Part shown: positions 1-8,335 of the stretch, in pieces
How the letters are laid out: each line of letters begins with the position of its first letter
Position numbering within the stretch: the stretch's first letter is position 1
Origin: JADGRB01 sp963835825
GTDB taxonomy: Bacteria > Myxococcota_A > Polyangia > Fen-1088
Reading direction: 5' to 3'
NCBI GenBank assembly: GCA_963835825.1
Contig: CAWIGZ010000006.1
Span: 1 to 64,000, forward strand
Length of the DNA: 64,000 nucleotides
Program-made: the position numbers and the translations under genes
Notes under the pieces: generated by a model
The model's database searches: none
What the model was told of the DNA's origin: nothing
Seen by the model: the letters and a program-made list of their open reading frames with translations, nothing else

Positions 1-112
1 TTGGACTCGGACGCTGACAGCGACGCTATCGCGGTGGTGCGCGGGCACCATTGTCGGCGCGGCCCGGCGGCCCAAGGACGAAACCTTGGCCACTCGCTTC
101 CGATGAATCGGG

Positions 113-1651
113 ATGGCCGCGCCTGGTGCCGCGCCGATCGGCGCCGGTCTCACAACGGCCAGCTACCAGCGGCATCGGCCAGAGGAGACGGTCCTCTATA
201 CGACGCTGCAAGCGCACTGGAAGACGTTCCTCGAGGAGCTCAACGCCGAAGCCGAAACACCGGCCCTTCCTGCCTTCGTCGTCGCGGAGGTCGAGGCTTT
301 TCTACGGTGCGGGATCCTGGCGCATGGGTTTGTTCTGGCGAGGTGTCGTGACTGTGGGTGGTGCCGGCCCGTCGCATTTTCATGTCGTCGCCGCGGATTT
401 TGTCCGAGCTGTATCGGCCGCAGGATGTCCGACTTCGCGGCGCATCTTGTAGATCGCGTGATCCCGCGCTGCCCGGTGAGGCAGTGGGTTCTGACGGTTC
501 CCTATTCGTTGCGCGCGAGGATGATGTTCGACCCTGCGCTGACCACCGTGGTGTTGCGCGAGCTCATCGCCGCGGTCTCGTCGTGGCTTCGGCGGCGTGC
601 CCGGCGACTCGGCATCAAGGGTGTCCTCAAGACCGGGGCAGTGACGGTAATTCAGCGTTTCAACTCGGCGCTGGGAGCCAGCCCGCATTTCCATACGCTA
701 TTTCTTGACGGGGTTTACAGCTTCACCCTCGGCAGGGCGCCAGTCTTCCATCCGACGCCCGGACCGACCGACGAGGATGTCGCGCTGGTCGCCGCGTCGG
801 TTTTCCGACGGGTCACGCGCAAGCTCGCCGGTGAAGAGCCGAGCCCAGCTCACCAGGACTTCATCGAAACGGCGCCGCTCCTCGCCGCAATATCCCAGGC
901 GGCGGTCGGCGGAGCGAGCGCCACCGGCTCGCGGCGCGGTCAACGCGTCGTTCGCGTCCGCGGCGCACCGGCGGCCGTTGACGCCTTCCTTCTCGGTCGT
1001 CTGTGCGCCGAAGTCGAAGGGTTCAACCTCCAGGCCGCCTCTCGTGTCGCTGCCAATGATCGCGAAGGGCTCGAGCGCATGGGGAGGTATCTGGCCCGCC
1101 CGCCAATAGCCGGCAATAGGCTCACCCGGCTCGACGACGGCCGCCTGGAGCTCCAACTCAAGCGTCCCTGGCGCGATGGCACGACCTCGTTCGTGTTCAC
1201 GCCGCACGAATTGATCGAGCGCCTGATCGCGCTCGTTCCTCGTCCACGGGCCCACCTCAGCCGCTACTTTGGCGTATTCGCCCCGGCATTCGCTGCCCGC
1301 GCCGGAATCGTCCCGGCGGTTGCCCCCATCGATCTCGTACAACCCGCAGGCTCTGACAGCGGCCCCGACCGGAGACCACCTCGGGGGCGCCGCTTTCCTT
1401 GGGCGTCGATGATCTGGCGGGTCTTTCTGAACGACGTCCTCGAGTGCACGCGTTGCAAAGGGCGCATGGAGATCGTTGCCGCCTTGACCTCCGGCCATGC
1501 CATCGAGCGCGTGCTCGGGCATCTCGGGCTGCCCTTCGACGCGCCGGAGCTCCACCCCGCACGCCCTCCTCCGCAGATAGAAATGTCGTTCGGCGACGAT
1601 CCATCAGGTTTCAGCCCGGACCCACCCGCTCCCGACGACTTCGCCGCGTAG
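113..1651 (+). CDS. IS91-family (HUH/Y1) transposase
   Basis: Predicted rolling-circle transposase of about 512 residues. The N-terminal third has a Cys-rich zinc-binding region (CRDCGW, then CPSCIGRR). The HUH metal-binding motif is HFH at residues 192-194 within SPHFHTLFLDG. The likely catalytic tyrosine is Y326 in GRYLARPP, typical of IS91/IS801-type enzymes. A second Cys pair (CTRCKGRM) lies near the C-terminus. An in-frame stop at 104-106 makes the ATG at 113 the first possible start, so the gene looks complete. IS91 elements lack terminal inverted repeats and I could not place the element's ends. The R1 repeat begins 90 bases downstream and might mark one end, but this is unproven. Family assignment is firm; current activity is unknown. 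Confidence 0.9.
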   Translation: MAAPGAAPIGAGLTTASYQRHRPEETVLYTTLQAHWKTFLEELNAEAETPALPAFVVAEVEAFLRCGILAHGFVLARCRDCGWCRPVAFSCRRRGFCPSCIGRRMSDFAAHLVDRVIPRCPVRQWVLTVPYSLRARMMFDPALTTVVLRELIAAVSSWLRRRARRLGIKGVLKTGAVTVIQRFNSALGASPHFHTLFLDGVYSFTLGRAPVFHPTPGPTDEDVALVAASVFRRVTRKLAGEEPSPAHQDFIETAPLLAAISQAAVGGASATGSRRGQRVVRVRGAPAAVDAFLLGRLCAEVEGFNLQAASRVAANDREGLERMGRYLARPPIAGNRLTRLDDGRLELQLKRPWRDGTTSFVFTPHELIERLIALVPRPRAHLSRYFGVFAPAFAARAGIVPAVAPIDLVQPAGSDSGPDRRPPRGRRFPWASMIWRVFLNDVLECTRCKGRMEIVAALTSGHAIERVLGHLGLPFDAPELHPARPPPQIEMSFGDDPSGFSPDPPAPDDFAA

Positions 1652-1740
1652 GGGGGCGACGGCTGGGAAAGCTAGCGGCCTAAACTTTGGCCTCTAACGG
1701 TGGACGTGTGCCTGAAGGCTCACGCGGTCCTTGTTTTCCC

Positions 1741-1843
1741 CGTGAAAACAGGGCGTCCTGGCGGGGCGAGAAGGGCGGGCAGTCGACAGAATCGGTCCTA
1801 TCGGCCGTTTGACCCGATCAAATTTCGGGCCTTAAATGCCCTG
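1741..1843 (+). repeat. R1 dispersed repeat, copy 1
   Basis: About 100 bases closely matching 19495-19596 in the same orientation; the first 55-60 bases are almost identical. Both copies have imperfect terminal inverted repeats: CAGGGCGT followed by TGGC at the left, and GGCCTTA followed by a CCCTG-ending block at the right. A hairpin with a TGTTTTC/GAAAACA stem overlaps the left edge of this copy. No ORF lies inside. The rest of the gap between the transposase and the toxin gene (1652-1950) shows nothing else recognisable. It could be a MITE, a mobile-element terminus or a structured recombination site. Confidence 0.65.
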
Positions 1844-1950
1844 TCCCCGTGGAGTTCTCATTTGTGCCGGGATTGAGAATTGGGACGGCTGTCGGTGGCC
1901 GCTTCGCACCCACGGGACCATTCAACCTGACCCTCTGTGCCGATGTTGTT

Positions 1951-2280
1951 TCAATCGGTATCGGGATCCGGAAGCGTGGCTCGACTTTTCCAGTACGCTT
2001 CGTCCTTGGCTTGGTGCGCGACCGCCACGATCAGGACGGCTCCGTCGGATTCTGCTCGGTAGACGATCGCGTAGGGAAACCGGTGCATCAGGTGTCGCCG
2101 TGTACCGTGAGCGTAGGTAGGCCACCTCAGCGGGGCCTGGATGATTCGACCAGCGGTGGCCTTGTACTCCAGACCAAACGCTTCTCCAGCTTTCCGATTG
2201 CGCTCCCTGTACCAGCGGCGCGCCGATCGGAGCTCCAGAGCTGCTTCTGGATGGACTCGAAGCTTATCGGTCGGGTTCAT
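1951..2280 (-). CDS. RelE/ParE-superfamily toxin
   Basis: A 109-residue protein with the ParE/RelE layout: an N-terminal helical part (EAALELRSARRWYRER), a central basic strand region (GTRRHLMHRFPYAIVYR) and a C-terminal VAVAHQAKDEAYW segment. These are typical of type II toxins that poison gyrase (ParE) or cut mRNA on the ribosome (RelE); which applies cannot be read here. The start overlaps the end of the upstream antitoxin gene by 17 bases, so translation is probably coupled. Its position beside an IS91 transposase and a tRNA scrap fits a mobile, addiction-type module. Confidence 0.85.
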   Translation of the reverse strand: MNPTDKLRVHPEAALELRSARRWYRERNRKAGEAFGLEYKATAGRIIQAPLRWPTYAHGTRRHLMHRFPYAIVYRAESDGAVLIVAVAHQAKDEAYWKSRATLPDPDTD

Positions 2281-2515
2281 CGGAGTCGATGAACCGCTGA
2301 GCTTCGTCCCACGACAGCGGCGTCACGCTGCCGCCGTCTGCTTCGGCCAATCGCCGCGCGATGCGGTCCTCGACGGCCTCCGAGGACGGCCCGAGCGCCG
2401 CGCCGCTGCCGTCGAGGCTCACCAGCAACTCGCCAGCAATCTCCGCTCGCTCGTCCTCTGGTAGCTTCAGAGCCTCTTCGATCATCTTGCGGGCCGCGCC
2501 ACTCACAACGATCAC
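2264..2515 (-). CDS. Antitoxin of a RelE/ParE-type module
   Basis: An 83-residue protein if translation starts at the GTG at 2515. The same frame stays open to 2683, but the upstream residues look non-coding and this family is usually about 75 residues long. The segment ARKMIEEALKLPEDERAEIA followed by GELLVSLDG matches the unstable addiction-module antitoxins of the Pfam Unstab_antitox type. The C-terminal part (TPLSWDEAQRFIDSDEPDR) would be the toxin-wrapping tail. Antitoxin precedes and overlaps toxin, the usual order. Such pairs normally autorepress, but no clear operator palindrome was found. The exact start is uncertain. Confidence 0.8.
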   Translation of the reverse strand: MIVVSGAARKMIEEALKLPEDERAEIAGELLVSLDGSGAALGPSSEAVEDRIARRLAEADGGSVTPLSWDEAQRFIDSDEPDR

Positions 2516-2675
2516 TCTACGCAGCGAGGGGGGCCCCCGCAACACGCACATGGACGTGCCCCCACATCCGAAAATCGAATCGTTCCCAGCGCAAGTGCCT
2601 AAAACTGCTGACGTTTCGCCTGTCGAGGGAACGATTGCATACTCTAAGTACCTGGTTTTGTTCGCTTCACCCCGA

Positions 2676-2698
2676 AATCGCACTCAGGAGGCCGACGG
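2676..2698 (+). repeat. Short direct repeat, copy 1 (partner at 8573)
   Basis: Twenty-three bases beginning AATCGCACTCAG recur at 8573-8600, where the only difference is a 5-base insertion (a second CTCAG). The repeat runs into the T-arm of the tRNA-Ala-like scrap. It may be a recombination footprint of an element once integrated at a tRNA gene. Confidence 0.55.
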
Positions 2699-2721
2699 TT
2701 CGATCCCGTTCATCTCCACGA
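2685..2721 (+). other. 3' fragment of a tRNA-Ala-like gene
   Basis: The sequence contains a full T-arm (stem GACGG, loop TTCGATC, stem CCGTT), then the 3' acceptor strand CATCTCC and discriminator A, followed by CGA rather than CCA. The preceding CAGGAGGCC resembles the anticodon-stem/variable region of bacterial tRNA-Ala. No matching GGAGATG or GGGGATG 5' acceptor strand and no D-arm lie upstream, so this is not a complete tRNA. Such 3' scraps are left by integrases that use tRNA genes as attachment sites. The antisense reading gives the familiar spurious peptide ending GIEPSAS. Confidence 0.6.
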
Positions 2722-2751
2722 TTTTCTTACCGTTTTTCTGTCGCGAGGATC

Positions 2752-2771
2752 CCTCGCTTCGCGGGGCTTTT
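2752..2771 (+). terminator. Putative Rho-independent terminator
   Basis: CCTCGC, loop TTC, GCGGGG (one G-U pair) followed by CTTTT. It lies 30 bases after the tRNA-Ala-like fragment and was probably that tRNA's terminator. The surrounding gap (2516-2915) holds no other feature I can support. Confidence 0.45.
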
Positions 2772-2915
2772 CCAGAAAGCCGTCGAGCTCTCGCAAGCCG
2801 CCCGAAAGCACCTGCAAGACCTTGTCCTGCCGAGCGCTCGTTCCCGCTCCCGCCTTGGCATAGCTCTGGAGCGCGACCCTCTCCCATAAACCCCTTCGAG
2901 CGGGCCAACTGAAAT

Positions 2916-3824
2916 TCACCTCGCGGCCATGACACCCGTGCCATCGAACTCTGGCGCCGCAGCCTGGATCATCTCGACGAGCGCGTCTTTGACGGCACGG
3001 ACGCGCGGGTTGTTGCGGACGCCGTGGCTCGTCACGATCCACAGCGCGTAGGCCCCGAGAACGTCGCTGAGACGGACCAAGCGCGGATCGGCGTCAGCCT
3101 CCAGACATCCCAGGACGCCGACACCAACACCAGCGATGACCGCCGTCGTCACGGCCATCAGAGGATAGATCGCCGCGGCCACGGCGGCGGGCTCGTCGAG
3201 CTGCGCGTTCCACGGATCGCCCGGGCCGAAGTTCCCGGTGCCGATCATCTCGTGGCCAGCCAGGCTGCGAACCGGACGTTCCGGGCGCCCGTGCCGTTCG
3301 ACGTAGTCTCGACTTCCGTAGAGCGCGTAGGCGAACTTGCCGACCCTCATCGCGAGCGCCTCGGGTTCGGCGGGCGCGCTCCCCTCGGGGCGCTGACGGA
3401 TGGCGATGTCGGCTTCTCGCTTCAGCACGTTCACGGGTGCGATGTCCGCAACGATGTCGAAGGTGACGTCGGGAAACGAAGATCGCAGATGGGGCAATCG
3501 CGGGATGAGGAAGTGTTGCGCTACGACCGGACTCACGGCGATGCGCACGGGCCCGCTGCGCGCGTCAGATGCGGCGTTGGCGGAGTCTTCGATCTCTCGC
3601 GTCAGGAGCTCGACGCGCTCCGCGAGCGGCGCGATCGCTCGGGCCAGGTCGGTGTCGACGAGACCCTCGGGCGTCCGCTCGAAGAGGCCGGCTTTGAGCG
3701 CCTCTTCGAGGGCCTGCAGGCGACGGCTCACGGTCGAATGATCGACCTTCAGAATTCGCGCGCCGCCCTTGATCGACCCCGCCTGACGGACCGCGAGAAA
3801 GAAGCGCAGGTCGTCCGCGTTCAC
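2916..3824 (-). CDS. LysR-family transcriptional regulator
   Basis: About 302 residues from the GTG at 3824; the frame is open to an ATG at 3863, but the HTH begins directly after the GTG (NADDLRFFLAVRQAGS), as is normal for LysR proteins. The winged-HTH continues through KGGARILKVDHSTVSRRLQALEE (given in two parts: KGGARILKVDHS, TVSRRLQALEE). A linker and a two-lobed substrate-binding domain follow (VRIAVSPVVAQHFLIPRLP, ADIAIRQRPEG). It diverges from the small gene at 3956. LysR regulators often control a divergent neighbour, so that gene is the first candidate target. The inducer is unknown. Confidence 0.9.
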   Translation of the reverse strand: MNADDLRFFLAVRQAGSIKGGARILKVDHSTVSRRLQALEEALKAGLFERTPEGLVDTDLARAIAPLAERVELLTREIEDSANAASDARSGPVRIAVSPVVAQHFLIPRLPHLRSSFPDVTFDIVADIAPVNVLKREADIAIRQRPEGSAPAEPEALAMRVGKFAYALYGSRDYVERHGRPERPVRSLAGHEMIGTGNFGPGDPWNAQLDEPAAVAAAIYPLMAVTTAVIAGVGVGVLGCLEADADPRLVRLSDVLGAYALWIVTSHGVRNNPRVRAVKDALVEMIQAAAPEFDGTGVMAAR

Positions 3825-3955
3825 GACGTTCGTTCCAGAGGGGTACGGGGCACGATTGCACACCCCCAGTGCAAACTCACCGTCTCCCGGCGCGCGTCGA
3901 CCACGGTCATTCTCCTCACGTGCCCGACCGGATTCGGGCGGAAATGGAGAAGATC

Positions 3956-4300
3956 ATGAAGTCACTGCTCGTCACTGCACCGATTGTACCGGGGAAGCTC
4001 GATGCCTGGAGACGCTTCGTCGCCGCCGTCCTCGGAGAGCGACGGGAGGCCTACGAGACCGCCATCCGCGAGGGTGGGCTCACTCGGCTACGGGTCTGGC
4101 ATCACCGCGGGCCGGCTGGCGTCGACACGGCGGTGGTCCAGTACGATGGGCCGGCGCCCGAGCGCTTCCTCGAAAGAATCATGACGTCCACCGACGACTT
4201 CGCGAAATGGTTCCGCACCCAAGGCGCCGAGTGTCACGGCTTCGGCCCATCTTCTCCACCCCCGCCTCCACCCGAGCTCGTGGTCGACGTCAGTGTGTGA
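3956..4300 (+). CDS. Small conserved-type hypothetical protein, divergent from LysR
   Basis: A 114-residue cytosolic protein from the ATG at 3956, preceded by GGAGAAG at 6-base spacing. The frame is open to 3869, but the longer start has no ribosome site. It begins MKSLLVTAPIVPGKLDAWRR and contains LTRLRVWHHRGPAGVDTAVV and a run of six prolines near the end. The alternating strand/helix pattern is reminiscent of dimeric alpha-beta-barrel (monooxygenase-like) proteins, but no catalytic motif is visible. Probably regulated by the divergent LysR protein. Function unknown. Confidence 0.65.
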   Translation: MKSLLVTAPIVPGKLDAWRRFVAAVLGERREAYETAIREGGLTRLRVWHHRGPAGVDTAVVQYDGPAPERFLERIMTSTDDFAKWFRTQGAECHGFGPSSPPPPPPELVVDVSV

Positions 4301-4606
4301 GCGGTGCTGGTGAGTCAGGACCCGGGGCTTCCCACGCTGACTCTTGCTGGAGTGGCGCCAAGACAGCCCGGGCCTCCCAAGCCGTCAGAGTGGCGATCCG
4401 CACATGCACGTAAGTCCCAGCCTACACCTTCGAACTCGCGTGCGGGCCTCGGGCGCCGACGCGAAAATCTGCACCGCGGAGGCATTTCCCGCCAGCTGCC
4501 CAAACAGATCCAACAATCCCAAACTCGAACCGACCAGACCTCACGAAAGTCGCGGCAAACGCGCGGGAGTCTGTGGAAGCCCCCAAAGTATCGGGGTTGA
4601 CTGACG
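4301..4606. other. Intergenic stretch without a recognisable gene
   Basis: About 300 bases between the small LysR-divergent gene and the ISKra4 insertion. Short ORFs exist on both strands but none has a ribosome site, a domain signature or coding-like composition. Confidence 0.5.
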
Positions 4607-4615
4607 TTTTCAATT
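4607..4615 (+). repeat. Target-site duplication, left copy (TTTTCAATT)
   Basis: The nine bases TTTTCAATT directly abut the left inverted repeat and recur exactly at 6344-6352 beside the right one. Confidence 0.9.
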
Positions 4616-6343
4616 GGGTGCAGATCCCTCAGGACGACGGCGTAATCGTGTGATTCCGCTGAGATCCGCGTAGAGGGAGTGGAGAAAAAGGGGCGCGGCG
4701 AGGTACGTATGCGGTTGCGAAGCCCATACGCCACCCCGGAGGCCCCACGCCATGGAAGCACACGCGGTCGTCGACGCCAATCCCTTCGTTCCCGCGCGGG
4801 AGCATTTCGAGAGTCTGGTCGCCCGCCTCGACGGCGAGGAGACGCGACGGATGACTCACGCCGATGTCGAGCGTTTGCTCCGGACCGACGGGACTGAGTT
4901 GCTTCGGCGGTTGTTCCAAGGGCACCTCGACGCCCGCGGAGTGGGCGAGGCGGCGGGAGCAGTGGTCGGCTCCGACGGGAAAGCGCGGACTCACGCGCGC
5001 GTCTCCGACCGGGCGTTGGTAACAGTGTTCGGCTCCGTGCGGCTCGCGCGCATGGGCTACGGGCGGCGTCGGGTGGAGAGCCTCTACCCGCGCGACGCCG
5101 AGCTGAACGTGCCCCCGGAGAGCTACTCGCACGGTGTACGGCGGCAGGTCGCCGAGGAGACAGCGCGCGGATTGTTCGACGAAGCGGTCGCGGCCATCGA
5201 GCGGACGACCGGCGCAGATGTGGCCAAGCGGCAAACGGAGGAGTTGGCGGCGCGAGCGGCGGCGGACTTCGATGCTTTCTATGACTCGCGCGCAGCGGCG
5301 ACGCGGGCGGAGGCCGGGAAGACCGCCGGGATCTTGGTGCTGACGACCGACGGCAAAGGCGTGGTGATGCGCCCCGAGGCGCTGCGCGAGGCGACGCGGA
5401 AGGCAGCCGGCGAGCGACAGCGCAAGCTGCGCAAGCGTTTGAGCAAAGGCGAGAAGACGTCGACGCGCCGGATGGCAACAGTCGCCTCCGTCTACACCAT
5501 CGAGGCGTTCTACCGTACGCCCGAGGACATCGTGCGTGACCTCGACGCTGACAAGCGCGAGGCCGTGCCTCGTCCCCGGCCCGAGCACAAACGGGTGTGG
5601 GCCAGCGTGGCCAAAGAGCCGGCCGAGGTCATCGAGGAGATGTTCGAGGAGGCCGATCGGCGCGACCCGGAGCACCGCAAGGAGTGGATCGTTCTGGTCG
5701 ACGGCAACGAGACTCAGCTCAGGCTCATCAAGGAGACCGCCGCCAAACGCGGCGCCAAGGTCACGATCCAGCTCGACGTCATTCACGTCATCGAATACCT
5801 CTGGCGTGCGGCCTACTGCTTCCACGCGGATGGGACGTCCGACGCTGAGGACTGGGTCACCGAGCACCTATTCGAGGTCCTGCGCGGCAACTCGAGCGAC
5901 GTGGCCGCCGGGATCCGGCGAAGCGCCACGCTGCGGGGCCTCGAGCGCGACGGGCGCGCGGCTGCCGATGTCTGCGCCGACTACCTCCTCAAGTACCGCG
6001 CCCACCTCGACTACCACCTCGCGCTGGCCGCCGGGCTCCCCATCGCGACCGGCGTGATCGAGGGTGCGTGCCGTTACCTCGTCAAGGACCGCATGGACAT
6101 CACCGGCGCGCGCTGGGGCCTCCCCGGCGCCGAGGCGGTCCTCCGTTTGCGCGCCCTGCGCGCCAGCGGCGATTTCGACGCGTACTGGACCTTCCACGAG
6201 CGCCTCGAGCACGCGCGCCATCACGCGGCCAGATACGCCGGGCCGCCGCCCCCGACAATCGTCCCGCTCAGGCCATCCCGCCACCGCCGCCCGACCCTAC
6301 GCCTCGTCCCATGATCGCCGTCGTTCTGGGGGAGCCGCACCCT
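4616..6343 (+). mobile_element. Complete ISKra4-family insertion sequence
   Basis: A 1728-bp element. The left end (4616-4642) begins GGGTGCAGATCCCTCAGG; the right end (6317-6343), read in reverse complement, begins GGGTGCGGCTCCCCCAGA. The two 27-base ends agree at 23 positions. A perfect 9-bp direct repeat, TTTTCAATT, flanks the element. One intact transposase gene fills it. Intact ends, intact ORF and undamaged target duplication point to a recent, possibly still mobile, insertion. Removing the element and one TTTTCAATT rejoins an intergenic target site. Confidence 0.9.
4752..6314 (+). CDS. ISKra4-family DDE transposase
   Basis: A 520-residue transposase. Visible catalytic-core blocks are VLTTDGKGVVM (first acidic residue), EWIVLVDGNETQLRLIKE and IQLDVIHVIEYLWRAAY (second), and GVIEGACRYLVKDRMDITGA followed by RWGL (third, with the conserved ExxCRxLVKDR signature). 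The N-terminal part carries a GxxxRTHARxSDRxLVTxFG-type region shared with ISKra4 proteins. The ORF ends 2 bases before the right inverted repeat. Long antisense ORFs across this gene are composition shadows. Confidence 0.92.
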   Translation: MEAHAVVDANPFVPAREHFESLVARLDGEETRRMTHADVERLLRTDGTELLRRLFQGHLDARGVGEAAGAVVGSDGKARTHARVSDRALVTVFGSVRLARMGYGRRRVESLYPRDAELNVPPESYSHGVRRQVAEETARGLFDEAVAAIERTTGADVAKRQTEELAARAAADFDAFYDSRAAATRAEAGKTAGILVLTTDGKGVVMRPEALREATRKAAGERQRKLRKRLSKGEKTSTRRMATVASVYTIEAFYRTPEDIVRDLDADKREAVPRPRPEHKRVWASVAKEPAEVIEEMFEEADRRDPEHRKEWIVLVDGNETQLRLIKETAAKRGAKVTIQLDVIHVIEYLWRAAYCFHADGTSDAEDWVTEHLFEVLRGNSSDVAAGIRRSATLRGLERDGRAAADVCADYLLKYRAHLDYHLALAAGLPIATGVIEGACRYLVKDRMDITGARWGLPGAEAVLRLRALRASGDFDAYWTFHERLEHARHHAARYAGPPPPTIVPLRPSRHRRPTLRLVP

Positions 6344-6352
6344 TTTCAATTC
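6344..6352 (+). repeat. Target-site duplication, right copy (TTTTCAATT)
   Basis: Exact match to 4607-4615, directly abutting the right inverted repeat of the ISKra4 element. Confidence 0.9.
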
Positions 6353-6428
6353 CCGGCGCCGACCCTCCGTTCCCGCAGCCGCACCCACCGTCATTGGGCG
6401 GTAGGAAAGCGACCCGCCTCCCGCGCGG

Positions 6429-7058
6429 TCAGCCGCCGAACGATATGAGGATCGGAATCTTGATCGCCACGCCGAGTTCGATCGAGAGGCTGCCGTCGAA
6501 CATCGACTGCAAGCGCAGGTAGAACGGACCGCAGAGCGGGGTCAGTTGAACCCCGCTGCGCGCACGCGTCGATTCGCCGGGCGAGAGCGCGACACCGACG
6601 GCCAGACCCCAAAAATCGTGACGCCCCTGCAGTTCGACATAGGTCGTCGGCTGATGGTCGCTACGGCCGGACCGGAGCTCGGTGGGGGTCCACCCCAGAT
6701 TGAGACCGAACGCGGAGCGCGGGCGGCTGAACCCGGGCGTGTCGCCCACGAGTGTTTTGTCGTCCGGCGTCACCCGCGTCCAATAGAGGCCCAGCTCGAA
6801 CCCGAGCGCCGCCTCGGCCTGCGCGGCACCGGCGGTTTCTCTGGCGCCTGTCCCCCCCAGGACGCCGGGGCTCACGACAAGCGTCGGCTCCGGTGCCGGC
6901 GGGGCCAGCGTGGCGCCACGTGCGGCCGGCGCGTTCGGCAGTTGCCACAGATCGACCTTCCCCGGGAGCGTGCCGCCGATCTGGAAGTTCGCGCAGCCGA
7001 CGGTCGCGGCGACAAACGCCGCCAACAGAGCGGCCTCACTGCCACGAAACTCCGTCAT
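6429..7058 (-). CDS. Predicted lipoprotein of unknown function
   Basis: A 209-residue protein starting MTEFRGSEAALLAAFVAA. The hydrophobic stretch ends in TVGC, an acceptable lipobox. The start ATG at 7058 overlaps the stop of the upstream membrane-protein gene (ATGA), indicating an operon and translational coupling. The middle is Pro/Ala-rich. The C-terminal part has alternating amphipathic strands (GFELGLYWTRV, FGLNLGWTPTEL, TYVELQGRHDFWGLAVGVAL, FYLRLQSMFDGSLSIELGVA), suggesting a small outer-membrane beta-barrel or lipid-anchored beta protein. No named family recognised. Confidence 0.65.
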   Translation of the reverse strand: MTEFRGSEAALLAAFVAATVGCANFQIGGTLPGKVDLWQLPNAPAARGATLAPPAPEPTLVVSPGVLGGTGARETAGAAQAEAALGFELGLYWTRVTPDDKTLVGDTPGFSRPRSAFGLNLGWTPTELRSGRSDHQPTTYVELQGRHDFWGLAVGVALSPGESTRARSGVQLTPLCGPFYLRLQSMFDGSLSIELGVAIKIPILISFGG

Positions 7059-8335
7059 TGCGCACCGTCCGCCGGCGAAGGCTTGACTTGCCACCAGACC
7101 CAGCTCGGCCGGCCGGTGCCGCAAGCGATCTCGATCCAGACCCCCAGGTCACTGCTGGCGAGCTTGGAGCGGCGGGCCGCGTCCAACGGTAGGAACAGTG
7201 GGACCTGGGCGTACTCGTGCGGGCGGACGGTCACGTTCAGCGCTGCAGGGATCGACACCACGACCGTTTGGCCGGAGCGAAGTTCGACCCGCGAGATCGA
7301 GAACGAGAACGAGTCGGCCGTACAAGGCAGGGCGCGGAGCACCAGATGGACGCCATCAGCCGCGGTGTCGGTGACCAGCAGTTCGCCCCACGCACCGCAC
7401 GGCAGCCCCGAGGAATGCTGAAAGGTCGCCCAGGTTGGGATGGCGGCCCGGCCGTAGGCGAGCGGAAAGCTCAAGGGGTGGGGCCCATCGGCGTCGGTAA
7501 GGTCGATCTGGACCGAGCCGGACTGCCAGAGGCCCCGCGACGCCGCGGCCTCGAGGGGTACGGGGAAGTAGCGGTAGAGAGTCTCTCCGTTGGAAGGCAC
7601 CAAATCCTGGGGAGTCCCCGCCGCCGGAAAGGGCGCCCGGCCTGATAGCAGGATCGCGATCCGATCGATCCGGAGAGCGCAGGGCGTACCGCGTGAGCGC
7701 AGGCTCACGGTCAGGCCAACCCCTTCCTGGCCGGACTTGGCCACCCACAGCTGGATGTCGGCGCAGGCGAGGCTACGCGGCCCCTGCTCCGTGACCATCC
7801 ACGTTGGCAGCGGCCGATAGACGTATGGACCGCGGATCGGCTGTGTCGCCGCCGACGTGACCGCCGCGCCTCCGAGGACGATCAGACGGGCCCACGCCGG
7901 CGACGCGAAGGTCCCGGTAAAGCGGCGGCGGCTCACCCACCACCAAGCGCACGCGATCGCCGGCAAGGCGAGGAGGTCGGTGGGATCGGGGACCACGATC
8001 AACACCGCCGAGAGCCACCGACAAATCGCCGGCGAGAGCTTGCAGAGGGCGAAGACGATTGCGGTCGCCAGCGCCACGACGGTGGGTTCTCGTCCATCGC
8101 CTGGCCACCGGCGCCCGAAATGGAGTCGCGCGGCACGCGCGGCGGTCACGACCGCGATGGGAAAAAAGAACAACCCAGCGACGTCGCTCAGCTTCCCCGC
8201 GACCACGGCGGGGAGCAGCCCGCCCTGCTTGAGCAAGTGATCGTTCAGCGCGGTGAGCGCGATGGCGGCGATCGGCAGCGGATGGAGCAGCGCTGGCCAT
8301 GGGTCTGGGCCGGACGATCTATCGCGTCCCTTCAC
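7055..8335 (-). CDS. Multi-pass membrane protein of unknown function
   Basis: A 426-residue protein. The N-terminal 170 residues contain about five hydrophobic segments. The first pair carries ALNDHLLKQGGLLPAVVAGK then LSDVAGLFFFPIAVV, a pattern I associate with uncharacterised membrane proteins of Myxococcota-like genomes. A long extracytoplasmic beta-rich C-terminal domain follows (residues about 190-426). It is the first gene of a two-gene operon with the downstream lipoprotein (4-base overlap). The two products may work together in the envelope. No catalytic motif is visible. Confidence 0.65.
   Translation of the reverse strand: MKGRDRSSGPDPWPALLHPLPIAAIALTALNDHLLKQGGLLPAVVAGKLSDVAGLFFFPIAVVTAARAARLHFGRRWPGDGREPTVVALATAIVFALCKLSPAICRWLSAVLIVVPDPTDLLALPAIACAWWWVSRRRFTGTFASPAWARLIVLGGAAVTSAATQPIRGPYVYRPLPTWMVTEQGPRSLACADIQLWVAKSGQEGVGLTVSLRSRGTPCALRIDRIAILLSGRAPFPAAGTPQDLVPSNGETLYRYFPVPLEAAASRGLWQSGSVQIDLTDADGPHPLSFPLAYGRAAIPTWATFQHSSGLPCGAWGELLVTDTAADGVHLVLRALPCTADSFSFSISRVELRSGQTVVVSIPAALNVTVRPHEYAQVPLFLPLDAARRSKLASSDLGVWIEIACGTGRPSWVWWQVKPSPADGAQ

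Noticed and set aside
2684..2944. Minus-strand ORF ending GIEPSAS
   Set aside because: Known artefact produced by reading the antisense of a tRNA 3' end; the tRNA-like scrap explains it.
4629..5867. 412-codon minus-strand ORF opposite the ISKra4 transposase
   Set aside because: Exact shadow of the transposase third-position composition; no domain, no start site, and the sense gene is firmly identified.
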